Assembly: GCF_036924645.1 (NCBI RefSeq) | Contig: NZ_JAZHRX010000001.1 | Span: 2,666,001 to 2,730,000 of the forward strand | DNA from: Bradyrhizobium sp. AZCC 2176 | GTDB lineage: Bacteria; Pseudomonadota; Alphaproteobacteria; Rhizobiales; Xanthobacteraceae | Reading direction: 5' to 3' | Length of the DNA stretch: 64,000 nt | Shown: in pieces, positions 41,561 through 50,343 of the stretch | Layout of the letters: each line of letters opens with the position of its first letter | How positions within the stretch are numbered: position 1 is the first letter of the stretch | The notes under the pieces: generated by a model | What the model was told of the DNA's origin: nothing | The model's input: only the letters and a program-made list of their open reading frames with translations | Databases searched by the model: none | Position numbers and translations under genes: made by a program

Positions 41561-44299
41561 ATGGGTGATTTCGCCTTCCATCCCGAGGACAAGGCCCGGT
41601 CATTGATCGACAAGCGTCTTCTCGCTTGTGGGTGGTTGATACAGTCCAAGGCCGAAATGAACCTTGGCGCCGGGCTCGGCGTGGCGGTACGCGAATTCCA
41701 GACGGCCTCTGGCCCCGTGGACTATGGCTTGTTCGTCGGGCGCAAGCTCTGCGGCGTGATCGAAGCCAAGGCCGAAGGCAGCACGCTTTCCGGCTTTTCG
41801 GAGCAGGCGTCGCGCTATATCGCCGGCATGCCCAAGCACCTCGTCCATGACGAAGGTCAGGTTCGTTTCGAATATGTCGCGTCGGGCTCCGAAACCATCT
41901 TCCGGGATCACGCCGATCCTGATCCGGCTTCGCGCCATGTCTTCACCTTCCATCGGCCGGAAACGTTGGAGCGTCTGCTAAGGGAGCCGCTCACTGTGCG
42001 GGGCCGGCTTCGGGCCATGCCGCCATTCATCACCGATGGTTTGCGCGCCTGCCAGATCGACGCCGTGTCCGCGCTCGAAGGCTTGATGGGACAAAATCGT
42101 CCGCGCGCACTTGTGCAGATGGCGACTGGTGCCGGGAAAACCTTCACCGCCTGCACGCTGAGTTACCGGCTGCTGGCACATGCAGGGTTCAAGCGAATTC
42201 TGTTCCTGGCCGATCGTGCCAATCTCGTTCGCCAGACGCGCGATGAATATCTCGCCTATCGCCCGCCCGGCACCGGACGCTCGTTTTCCGAAATCTACAA
42301 CGTGCAGAAGCTGGGGGCGGGCGGATTGGATAAGTCGGCGCAGATCGTGATCGCGACGATCCAGCGCGTCTATTCCGTTTTGACCGGCAAGGAATTGCCG
42401 GAGGAAGAGGAAGAGGCCTCGTCCTTCGAACTATCGAGGGCCGATACCGAGCGGCTCGTTTCCTACAATCCGTCGATCCCGATCGAAAGTTTCGACCTCG
42501 TCATCACGGATGAATGCCACCGTTCGATTTACGGCACATGGCGGCAGGTGCTGGAGTATTTCGACGCCTTCACCGTCGGTCTCACCGCGACGCCCTCGCT
42601 GCACACGCTCGGTTTCTTCGGCAAGAATCTTGTCGCGCAATATCCATATGAGCGCTCTGTCGTCGATAGCGTCAACGTCGGTTTCGAAATTTTCCGCATC
42701 CGCACCGAGATCGGCGAACGCGGCAGCACGGTGAAAGCGGGCTACGATCTGCCCGTTCGCGACAAGCGCACCCGGGCGGAGCGCTACGAGACGCTGGACG
42801 CCGATTTCAGTTACACGCCCGACCAGATCGACCGCACGGTGCTGGTCCCGAATCAGATCCGCACCGTGCTCGAAACGTATCGCGATTCGCTGTTCACCGA
42901 GCTGTTTCCTGGCCGCACCGAAGTCCCGAAAACGCTGATCTTTGCCAAGGACGATCACCATGCCGAGGAGATCACCGGAATCGTTCGCGAGGTTTTCGGC
43001 AAGGGCAACGACTTTGCCAAGAAGATCACCTACAAGACCGACGGGCAGGACCCGGAAGAACTGATCCGCTGCTTTCGCAATGACTACAATCCGCGGATCG
43101 CTATCACGGTCGACATGATTGCCACCGGTACGGATGTGAAGCCGCTGGAGGTGCTGATCTTTCTGCGCGACGTGAAATCCGAACTTTATTTCGAGCAAAT
43201 GAAGGGGCGCGGCGCGCGCACCATATCCGCAGAAAAATTGCGCGAGGTGACGCCCGATGCCGAGGCAAAGACCCGCTTCGTGCTGATCGACGCAGTTGGC
43301 GTGTCGGAAAGTCTCAAGACCGTATCGCAGCCGCTGGAGCGGGATCGTGCCGTCTCTTTCGATAGGCTGATCGATGAAATCGCGGCCGGCCGCCGGGATG
43401 ATGACGCCTTTGCCACATTGGCGGCACGCCTCGCGGCCCTCGACCGGCGGATCGGGGACAAGGACCGCGCGGCAATCGTCAAAGCCTCGGGCGGTGTCGA
43501 TCTTTCCGGTATTGCTTCACGCCTGCTCGACGCCATCGATCCCGATGCGTTGGCCCAGCGTCTGCCGGCCGACGCCACGGAACCGGAGCAAAAGAAGGCG
43601 CGTGAAGCCGCAAAGGATGCGGCAGCGATTATTTTCGACGATCCCAAGCTGCGAGCCTTGCTGAAGGACGTCAAGGCTGCCGCCGACATCCGCATCGACA
43701 CCATCTCGACAGATGCCGTGGTCTCCTCGGGCTGGGACGAGAAAAAGGCCACCGACTCGGTGCAGCGATTTACGCGTTTTCTGGAAGAACGCCGCGACGA
43801 GTTGGCTGCGCTGCAAATCCTCTATCGGCTGCCGTATGCGCAGAGGCGATTGACCTATGAGGCGGTGGACGATTTGAAGGAGGCCCTGAAGCGCCCGCCA
43901 TGGCTGCTGGAGCCCGTCGACATCTGGCGCGCCTACAAGCGGCTCGCATCCGACAAGGTGCGCGGCAATCCGGCCGGAACGCTGGCTGACATCGTCATGC
44001 TGGTGCGCTATGCGCTTGGACAAGCGGAATCGCTGGAGCCGATGTCCTCGCTCGTCGCCGGTCGCTTCAACCTATGGCTTGGCCGCGAGGAAAAGGCAGG
44101 CCGCACTTATACCGACGCACAGCGGGGCTGGTTGATGGCGATCCGCGATCATCTTGGCGTCAATATCGAAATCAGGCCCGAGGACCTGATGGATGCGCCG
44201 GAATTTTCCGCGCGCGGCGGCATCGTCCGGGCGCGGGCGTTGTTTGGCGCGCGGCTGCCGGCCCTGCTGGACGAGTTGACGGACACGCTGGTCGCGTGA
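41561..44299 (+). CDS. hsdR: Type I restriction enzyme R subunit (HsdR)
   Basis: HsdR is the ATP-dependent translocase and nuclease of a type I restriction complex. In 912 residues it has a PD-(D/E)xK-type nuclease near the N-terminus (Asp54 in VDYGLF, Glu68 and Lys70 in VIEAKAEG), then a superfamily 2 helicase with Walker A ATGAGKT (188-194), DECH (317-320) and motif VI MKGRGARTI, and a C-terminal helical domain for HsdM binding. The layout fits the EcoEI-like class. It opens the operon hsdR-vapB-vapC-hsdS-hsdM; the stop lies inside the dyad before vapB. Confidence 0.93.
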   Translation: MGDFAFHPEDKARSLIDKRLLACGWLIQSKAEMNLGAGLGVAVREFQTASGPVDYGLFVGRKLCGVIEAKAEGSTLSGFSEQASRYIAGMPKHLVHDEGQVRFEYVASGSETIFRDHADPDPASRHVFTFHRPETLERLLREPLTVRGRLRAMPPFITDGLRACQIDAVSALEGLMGQNRPRALVQMATGAGKTFTACTLSYRLLAHAGFKRILFLADRANLVRQTRDEYLAYRPPGTGRSFSEIYNVQKLGAGGLDKSAQIVIATIQRVYSVLTGKELPEEEEEASSFELSRADTERLVSYNPSIPIESFDLVITDECHRSIYGTWRQVLEYFDAFTVGLTATPSLHTLGFFGKNLVAQYPYERSVVDSVNVGFEIFRIRTEIGERGSTVKAGYDLPVRDKRTRAERYETLDADFSYTPDQIDRTVLVPNQIRTVLETYRDSLFTELFPGRTEVPKTLIFAKDDHHAEEITGIVREVFGKGNDFAKKITYKTDGQDPEELIRCFRNDYNPRIAITVDMIATGTDVKPLEVLIFLRDVKSELYFEQMKGRGARTISAEKLREVTPDAEAKTRFVLIDAVGVSESLKTVSQPLERDRAVSFDRLIDEIAAGRRDDDAFATLAARLAALDRRIGDKDRAAIVKASGGVDLSGIASRLLDAIDPDALAQRLPADATEPEQKKAREAAKDAAAIIFDDPKLRALLKDVKAAADIRIDTISTDAVVSSGWDEKKATDSVQRFTRFLEERRDELAALQILYRLPYAQRRLTYEAVDDLKEALKRPPWLLEPVDIWRAYKRLASDKVRGNPAGTLADIVMLVRYALGQAESLEPMSSLVAGRFNLWLGREEKAGRTYTDAQRGWLMAIRDHLGVNIEIRPEDLMDAPEFSARGGIVRARALFGARLPALLDELTDTLVA

Positions 44300-44308
44300 T
44301 ATATATCA
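44297..44308. promoter_or_regulatory. Perfect 12-bp palindrome before vapB, candidate VapBC operator
   Basis: TGATATATATCA is a perfect dyad that includes the hsdR stop codon and lies 32 bp before the vapB ATG. VapB-type antitoxins repress their own operons at short dyads near the start, so this is a natural operator candidate. An AT-rich promoter may overlap it. Confidence 0.5.
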
Positions 44309-44339
44309 TTGGTATCTACCGTATTGAAGGAGGCGGATG

Positions 44340-44600
44340 ATGAGTGGAACCGCCAAATTGTTCATGCATGGCCGCAGTCAAGCGGTGCGTCTGCCTAAGG
44401 AATTTCGTTTCGAGGGCAGCGAAGTGCTCGTCAGCAAGGTAGGCGACAAGGTGATCCTTGAGCCCCTCAAGAAGCAGCCCGTCGATCTCGACAAGTTCTG
44501 GGCCGAACTCGACGCGCTTGGAGCGAGGGACTTCCTGCCGGACGGCATCCCGGACGAAGCGCCGGCCGAGTCGGACCCGCGTGTTTTCTTCGAAGAATGA
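44340..44600 (+). CDS. vapB: VapB-type antitoxin (AbrB/SpoVT fold)
   Basis: The 86-residue protein has the AbrB-like DNA-binding N-terminus ([20 protein letters not shown], then [15 protein letters not shown]) and an acidic C-terminal tail that would neutralise the VapC toxin. Two tandem ATGs exist at 44337 and 44340; AAGGAGG (44327-44333) is 6 nt from the second and 3 nt from the first, so 44340 is preferred. Its stop overlaps the vapC start (ATGA). Confidence 0.9.
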   Translation: MSGTAKLFMHGRSQAVRLPKEFRFEGSEVLVSKVGDKVILEPLKKQPVDLDKFWAELDALGARDFLPDGIPDEAPAESDPRVFFEE

Positions 44601-45004
44601 TCTGTCTCGATACCAACATCGTCATCGCGATCGTGAACGGACGCAGTTCGTCGCTTCGCCATCGGCTCGGAGAGCAGATGCGGGGAGGCACGGCGATCGC
44701 GCTGCCGGTCGTCGCGCTGTTCGAAATGCGCTACGGGCTTGCCAAGAGCGGCCGACGTGAACATAACGAGCGCCTGCTCGAAAAATTTCTTGGTCTCGGG
44801 GTCGATGTTCTCCCTTTTGAGGTGGAGGACGCCGCGCATGCCGGCGATATCCGTGCTCGGCTGGAAAGCGCGGGCACGCCGATTGGCCACTATGACTATC
44901 TGATCGCCGCGCAGGCCCGTCGGCGTGACGCCGCTTTGGTGACGCTCAATGTCAGGGAATTTTCGCGCGTGCCGGGATTGATTGTAGCGGATTGGGCGGC
45001 GTGA
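44597..45004 (+). CDS. vapC: VapC-type PIN-domain toxin ribonuclease
   Basis: This 135-residue PIN-domain endoribonuclease is of the VapC type; relatives cleave initiator tRNA or rRNA and stop growth. The acidic site residues Asp5 (CLDTNIVIA), Glu43 (LFEMRYG) and Asp100 ([10 protein letters not shown]) are present; Asn118 occupies the weaker fourth position ([13 protein letters not shown]), as in many active VapCs. It overlaps vapB by 4 bp and hsdS by 1 bp (TGATG), so the toxin is translated within the restriction operon. The site looks intact, so the toxin is predicted active. Confidence 0.92.
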   Translation: MICLDTNIVIAIVNGRSSSLRHRLGEQMRGGTAIALPVVALFEMRYGLAKSGRREHNERLLEKFLGLGVDVLPFEVEDAAHAGDIRARLESAGTPIGHYDYLIAAQARRRDAALVTLNVREFSRVPGLIVADWAA

Positions 45005-46530
45005 TGGCGGACGGTGGGGCGGTGGTGGAGAGGGTGAAAGATCTGGCGGAGGCGGAAGGGCCGTGGATGCTTCCGGAGGGGTGGGCTACGACGAAGCTTG
45101 AACAAATTGTTGAGCGTCTGACTGATGGAACCCATCAGCCTCCGAAGTTCACAGCAAGCGGAATTCCGTTTGTGGTGATCGGTAACGTTTCAGGCGATGG
45201 AATAGATTGGTCGTCTATTAGCAAATGGGTGTCGCCCTCGACCTACTTAAGCGAATCCAAGCGCCTGCGTCCTTCGCGAGATGACGTCCTATACACAGCA
45301 GTGGGAAGCTATGGTCTTGCGATAAGAGTTCTTGATGATCGCGAATTCATGTTTCAGCGCCACATCGCATATTTGCGACCCGACAAGGCGCTCGTTGATC
45401 CCACCTATCTCTGCTACGCGCTGAACTCCCCGGTACTGCGACGACAAGCCGACCGAGCGGCGAGAGGTGTGGCACAAAAAACGGTTACTCTAGGGTCTTT
45501 GCGCGAATTTGATATTCCCCTAGCGTCCCTCGCAGAACAACGCCGCATTGCGGCGCGAATGAATGCGCTATTTGCTGAGATTGCCGACGGCGAGGCGGCG
45601 CTGGTAGCTGCGAGGAAGGGTCTCGACATCTTCCGCCGTGCGCTGTTGAAAGCTGCGGTCACTGGCGAACTCACGAAGGGCTGGCGTGCGGCGAACCCCG
45701 CGTCCGAAACCGGTCATGACGTCCTTGCCCGGATCGCAAAAGCTCGTGCGACGAAGGCTCCCGCTAAGGGCCGAACCGGTCACAACGTAGATGCCTTGTC
45801 GCTAGATATTAGCGCGCTCCCGACGCTCCCGGAGAGCTGGGCTTGGGCAAGAGTCGGCGAGGTGATCTCACAAATGGAGTACGGAACATCGGAAAAATGT
45901 GATTTCGGTTATAGCGGGATTCCGGTCCTGCGCATGGGCAATGTCGATTTCGGCTCGCTCCTCTACACAAAGCTGAAGTATGCACCCAAGGATACCGCGC
46001 TACCCATACTGCAGGTAGGCGATCTCGTTTTTAACAGGACCAACAGCGCTGAACTCGTTGGGAAATGCGCTGTATACAAAGGTGAAGTCAGCCCATGTTC
46101 GCTTGCCTCTTATCTCATAAGGCTGCGATTCGATGGTATTTCGCCTGACTTCGCCGCACTTTGGATCAACTCCGCTTATGGCAGGAAATGGATTGCAACA
46201 AACAAGTCGCAACAAGTAGGCCAAGCTAACCTCAGCGGCGGAACTTTGAGAGGCATGTCCATTCCCATTCCACCCCCCGATGAAGCCGAAGAAATCCTCC
46301 GCCGCGTCGCAGACGCGCTCACCGCCACCGCCGATACGTTGACGTTGCTCGACGCGGAAGCCGCCGATGCCGCCCGGTTGAAGCAATCTACCCTCAAGGC
46401 CGCCTTTGAGGGGCGCCTCGTATCACAAGATCCCCTCGACGAACCCGCAACCGCGTTGCTCTCGCGCCTCGCTGCTAATTCACTCGCTATGCGCGCCAAG
46501 CGCGGGCGGGCCAGAAAGTCCACCGCATGA
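45004..46530 (+). CDS. hsdS: Type I restriction-modification specificity subunit (HsdS)
   Basis: HsdS recognises the DNA target and organises the methylase. The 508-residue protein has two target recognition domains (residues ~20-180 and ~280-425), each followed by a conserved helical spacer (AEQRRIAARMNALFAEIADG and PDEAEEILRRVADALTATAD). The recognition domains are visibly lower in GC and differ from each other, so the target should be bipartite. It starts at ATG 45004, overlapping the vapC stop, and ends over the hsdM start (ATGA). Confidence 0.93.
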   Translation: MADGGAVVERVKDLAEAEGPWMLPEGWATTKLEQIVERLTDGTHQPPKFTASGIPFVVIGNVSGDGIDWSSISKWVSPSTYLSESKRLRPSRDDVLYTAVGSYGLAIRVLDDREFMFQRHIAYLRPDKALVDPTYLCYALNSPVLRRQADRAARGVAQKTVTLGSLREFDIPLASLAEQRRIAARMNALFAEIADGEAALVAARKGLDIFRRALLKAAVTGELTKGWRAANPASETGHDVLARIAKARATKAPAKGRTGHNVDALSLDISALPTLPESWAWARVGEVISQMEYGTSEKCDFGYSGIPVLRMGNVDFGSLLYTKLKYAPKDTALPILQVGDLVFNRTNSAELVGKCAVYKGEVSPCSLASYLIRLRFDGISPDFAALWINSAYGRKWIATNKSQQVGQANLSGGTLRGMSIPIPPPDEAEEILRRVADALTATADTLTLLDAEAADAARLKQSTLKAAFEGRLVSQDPLDEPATALLSRLAANSLAMRAKRGRARKSTA

Positions 46531-47981
46531 ACGCCCAAGCCCTCGTTGCCAAAGTCTGGAACTTCGCGCATGTGCTGCGCGATCAGGGCGTCTCCTATCA
46601 GGCCTACATCAGCCAGATTTCCTATCTGCTCTTCCTCAAGATGGACGAGGAGCGCGTTACGCAGATCGGTGAAGCGTCGATGTTGCCCAACGGTGCTCGC
46701 TGGGACGACATCAAGGACCTCTCTGGCGAAGCGCTGAATGCGACGTATGTAAAGTTGCTCGACAAGCTGTCGAAGCAGGGCGGCATCATCGGCGCGATCT
46801 TCCTGAAAGCGCAGAACGAGATTCAGGACCCGGCGAAACTCAAGCGCCTGGTTGGCCTGATAGACGGCGAGGTCTGGCTCGGCCTTCCCGTCGATGTGAA
46901 GGGCAACATCTACGAAGGCCTGCTGGCCCGCAACGCGGAGGATGTCAAATCTGGGGCGGGGCAATACTTTACGCCGCGTCCTCTGATCGAGGCCGTGGTT
47001 GAGGTTGTCGACCCCGAGCCGCATCAGACCGTGCACGATCCGGCCTGCGGCACCGCGGGCTTTCTGCTCGCCGCATGGGATCGCATGAAGCAGCATACGA
47101 AGGCGCGCGACCGCGGTGTCTATTCGGCTCTGAAGAACAAGTTTTCCGGTGTCGATATCGTGCCGGAAGTCGTGCGCCTCGCGGCGATGAACCTCTATCT
47201 GCACGGCATCACCGGCGTCGATTCGATCGTCGAGGCCAAGGACGCGCTGTTGGGTGCGGGTGGCAAGAGCTACGACGTCATCCTCACCAATCCGCCGTTC
47301 GGCAAGAAGCAGAGCTATCGCATCGTTCGCGACGACGGCGAGATCGACAGCGAGCGCGAGGATTACGACCGGCAGGATTTTTTCGTCACCACGTCGAACA
47401 AGCAGTTGAACTTCCTGCAGCACATCATGACCGTGCTCGCTCCGAACGGCGAAGCCGCCGTGGTGCTGCCGGACAACGTATTGTTCGAGGGCGGTGCAGG
47501 CGAGACGATCCGGCGCAGATTGCTCAAGAACTTCGATTTCCACACGCTGCTGCGGCTGCCGACGGGCATCTTCTACAAGCAGGGCGTGAAGGCGAACGTG
47601 CTGTTCTTCGATAAGAAGCCGCCTTCGGAGGCGTCTGCCACAAAGGATCTCTGGATCTACGACCTGCGTACCAATCAGCGTTTTACGCTGAAAGAGCGTC
47701 CGATGGTGCGGGCCGACCTCGATGATTTCATAGCCTGCTATAAGTCCGGGAATCGCGCGAAGCGCGAGGAGTCCGAGAAATTCAAACGCTTCCCGCTGGA
47801 AACCTTGCTGGCGCGCGACAAGGTCAATCTCGACATCTTCTGGGTCAAGGATCACGCGCTCGACGATCCCGATCTGCTGCCGCCGCCCGACGAAGTCGCC
47901 GCCGAAATCGTAGAAAGTCTGGAAACGGCACTCGATCGCTTCCGCAATGTCGCGAAGGCGCTTGGAGAAGGTCCAGCGTAA
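46527..47981 (+). CDS. hsdM: Type I restriction-modification DNA methyltransferase subunit (HsdM)
   Basis: HsdM is the N6-adenine methyltransferase subunit. The 484-residue protein has an N-terminal helical domain (VWNFAHVLRDQGVSYQAYIS), the SAM-binding motif DPACGTAGFL (171-180) and catalytic NPPF (255-258), with the QYFTPRPLIEAVV lead-in. Length and layout fit the EcoEI type. It is the last gene of the operon, and no terminator is visible before the repeat region that follows. Confidence 0.95.
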   Translation: MNAQALVAKVWNFAHVLRDQGVSYQAYISQISYLLFLKMDEERVTQIGEASMLPNGARWDDIKDLSGEALNATYVKLLDKLSKQGGIIGAIFLKAQNEIQDPAKLKRLVGLIDGEVWLGLPVDVKGNIYEGLLARNAEDVKSGAGQYFTPRPLIEAVVEVVDPEPHQTVHDPACGTAGFLLAAWDRMKQHTKARDRGVYSALKNKFSGVDIVPEVVRLAAMNLYLHGITGVDSIVEAKDALLGAGGKSYDVILTNPPFGKKQSYRIVRDDGEIDSEREDYDRQDFFVTTSNKQLNFLQHIMTVLAPNGEAAVVLPDNVLFEGGAGETIRRRLLKNFDFHTLLRLPTGIFYKQGVKANVLFFDKKPPSEASATKDLWIYDLRTNQRFTLKERPMVRADLDDFIACYKSGNRAKREESEKFKRFPLETLLARDKVNLDIFWVKDHALDDPDLLPPPDEVAAEIVESLETALDRFRNVAKALGEGPA

Positions 47982-48029
47982 GGGCGCGTCTGGAGAAATC
48001 TATTCCCTGTCGCCCCAGCACTGATTTGC

Positions 48030-48640
48030 CCGACACCACAAATCAAAAAACGATCTTCCGAAAAAATAATCCGCTTCGCGTTTCCCCCAAATCACCCTTA
48101 CAACTTCCGCCATCCCGTCCCCCAGAGAGGGGCGTTTCGCGATCGTCACTAAACGCGGTGCGGTGGACGCGGCAGCGTCGGGCGCGCAGACGTCGTCGCA
48201 GGGCGGGCTCTTCCCGAGTTCGTGAGCGAAGGGACGGCACGCAGACGACCGATGCTAAAGCGCTTCGCGCGAGACTTCGGTGGGTATCAAGCCCGTCGAG
48301 GTTTTGGCGTAGGGCGTGCCGCGTACGGCCAAGTCGTGTGGTCCTGGCACCCGTTGCTGGTGTCAAGTCCGCGGAGGATGTGCCGGCCCGACCGGGCAGG
48401 CCCTATCCGTCAATCCGCGGATGACGGTGGCTAAAGGAATTCGCACACCGGGGAGAGCACGAAGTACGCCGTAAAACCATTGCGCAGGGAAGGCCGGATG
48501 CTCTCCGCTGGACCTGTATGCTCGTGTGCGTGCTTTTTGCGCAAATTGCACACGAGACCGCGGGTGCAGCGCGCACCCGGTCTTCCCTGCGCCCTCTTTC
48601 TCAAGGGAGGGCGAACGAAGATGCAAACCTCGGGCAGTTT
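48030..48640. repeat. Long non-coding Bradyrhizobium-type intergenic repeat
   Basis: The stretch includes ACTAAACGCGGTGCGGTGGA, a GC-rich central block and a right part with GGGAAGGCCGGATGCTCTCC, plus imperfect inverted repeats such as GCGCAGGGAAG ... CTTCCCTGCGC. Its reverse-frame peptide KTGCALHPRSRVQ is one I recognise from many misannotated short ORFs in Bradyrhizobium genomes, so this is probably a multi-copy element. Boundaries are approximate. Confidence 0.55.
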
Positions 48641-48702
48641 CATGTCGCGAGATCGCGAAATCATGTCAGCCGTTGTAACCATCGAAGGTGCGTCAATCAC
48701 AG

Positions 48703-48783
48703 CCGTCATTGCGAGCGCAGCGAAGCAATCCATCGTGCCACATAAAGAAAGAATGGATTGCTTCGCTTCGCTCGCAATGACGG
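48703..48783. repeat. Palindromic repeat, CCGTCATTGCGAGCG family
   Basis: CCGTCATTGCGAGCGCAGCG pairs with CGCTCGCAATGACGG, with inner arms GAAGCAATCCAT and ATGGATTGCTTC. It lies at the 3' end of the serine hydrolase gene. Confidence 0.88.
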
Positions 48784-48800
48784 TCTCTAACGGATGCTCC

Positions 48801-49988
48801 TCACGCCGCGCGCTGGCCGCTGCCGGCATCGAGCCCGGCATAGATCCCGCTCTCGAAGCCCGCAAAGGCTTCCAGCGCCTTGACGTCGGCGAACGGCAAC
48901 AACTGCATCAGGATCACGCCTGCGACGTCGCGCGCGGGGTCGATCCAGAAATAGGTGTTGGCAAGGCCGGCCCAGGCGAGGCTGCCGGCGCTGCGGCCCT
49001 CCGCCGTCTTGGCGGTGTTGATCAGGAACGAGAGCCCCCACTTCTTGACGATGTCGGGGAAGAGATCGACATCGTTGGTATAGATCGGCATCACCGTTGT
49101 CATCTTGCCCATGGTGAGATCGCCGATGTGGTTCTGGCTCATCAGCGCCACCGTCTCGGGCTTCAGCACCTGGTTGCCGTTGCCGCGGCCCTGGTTGAGG
49201 ATCATCTGGGTGAACTTGATGTAATCGGCCGCGGTGCCGTAGAGCCCGCCGCCGCCCATGTGAAATTCCGGCGCCTGTTCGAGTTCGAACGGGATCGGTG
49301 CGAGCGATCCGTCCTCGCCGCGCGCGTGCATGCCGACCAGCCGCTGGCGCATGCTGTCGGTGATCTTGAAGCCGGTGTCGTTCATGCCCAGCGGTGCGAG
49401 CAGGTTCTCGCGCAAGTAGACATCGAGCTTCTTGCCGCTGACGGCTTCCACCGCCTTGCCGACGAAGTCGATATTGATGCCGTATTCCCAGCGCGTGCCG
49501 GGATCAGACGCCAGCGGCGTCGTCAGCGCGGCGTTCAGGCAGGAGATGACGCCGGGCGTGCCGGTCTTCTCCATGTATTTCCCCATGTCGCCGTTCCACA
49601 TCTCGTAGCAGAAGCCGGCGGTATGCGTCATGAGATGCCGCAGCGTGATCGGCTTCGTGGCGGGGCGCAGCTTTGGCTCACCGCTGGCGTCAAAGCCTTC
49701 CAGCACCTGCGGGTTGGCGAGATCGGGAAGGATCTTGCCGATCGGCTCGTCCAGCGAGAGCTTGCCCTGCTCGACAAGCTGCATGCCGGCCGCCGCCGTA
49801 ATCGCCTTGGTCATGGAGGCGATCCAGAACACGCTGTCGGCGGTCATGGGGTCGTCCTTGCCGAGGTCGCGCTTGCCGAACGCGCCTTGATAAATCACCT
49901 CGCTGCCGGTCGCCGCCATCGCGACCACACCGGGAATCTCCTGGGCCTCGCACTTCTGACGCAGAATCTGATCGATCTGGGCTTGCAT
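48801..49988 (-). CDS. Serine hydrolase, beta-lactamase/EstB family
   Basis: The 395-residue protein has the class C beta-lactamase-like fold with S58-M-T-K61 (WIASMTKAIT) and the general-base Tyr169 in WEYGIN; the third motif region is probably WAGLANTYFWIDP. No signal peptide is visible, so it is probably cytoplasmic and more likely an esterase or transesterase (EstB-like) than an antibiotic-degrading enzyme. The start ATG at 49988 has GGGAGGTGACCC upstream. Confidence 0.88.
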   Translation of the reverse strand: MQAQIDQILRQKCEAQEIPGVVAMAATGSEVIYQGAFGKRDLGKDDPMTADSVFWIASMTKAITAAAGMQLVEQGKLSLDEPIGKILPDLANPQVLEGFDASGEPKLRPATKPITLRHLMTHTAGFCYEMWNGDMGKYMEKTGTPGVISCLNAALTTPLASDPGTRWEYGINIDFVGKAVEAVSGKKLDVYLRENLLAPLGMNDTGFKITDSMRQRLVGMHARGEDGSLAPIPFELEQAPEFHMGGGGLYGTAADYIKFTQMILNQGRGNGNQVLKPETVALMSQNHIGDLTMGKMTTVMPIYTNDVDLFPDIVKKWGLSFLINTAKTAEGRSAGSLAWAGLANTYFWIDPARDVAGVILMQLLPFADVKALEAFAGFESGIYAGLDAGSGQRAA

Positions 49989-50343
49989 GGGTCACCTCCC
50001 GCTTTGATTTTTATGGAGTGGCGCGATCTTCCTCCCGGCTGTGCGATCCGGCAAGCGGCCGCGGATGGCCGCCGCCGCTGTCGCGATCTCGTGATGGGCA
50101 AACCGCGTGGGCAGCGGTGGCGCGGTATGGGCGGCACCGAACTGCCACACCTCGCCACAATCCGCGGTGGACGATCTCGTCCGTCGGTGACCGGCTTAAC
50201 CATCCACGATAACGTGATTTCGCCACGATTCCCGTCGCCGATTTTTTGCAGTAAAGCGTTCAGATTCCAGCACAAACGTTGCTCGTCGGCTGGACCAATT
50301 GACCAAAATTATCTCATTTTCCGCTTGTGCGAAGGTGCGCGCG
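49989..50343. other. Intergenic region, 355 bp, no gene recognised
   Basis: It lies between the divergent serine hydrolase and small hypothetical genes. The right half is AT-richer (ACCAATTGACCAAAATTATC) and could carry the promoter of the small gene. No coding sequence or repeat family was recognised. Confidence 0.5.

Larger units (their letters stand above)
47982..48800. other. Gene-free stretch of 819 bp downstream of hsdM
   Basis: No credible coding sequence. It contains the large non-coding repeat (48030-48640) and a palindromic element (48703-48783). Short open frames on both strands lack ribosome binding sites and domains. Confidence 0.65.

Noticed and set aside
48363..48626. 87-codon frame with KTGCALHPRSRVQ and similar frames nearby
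   Set aside because: Recognised as a recurring spurious translation of a non-coding repeat, without ribosome binding site or domain.
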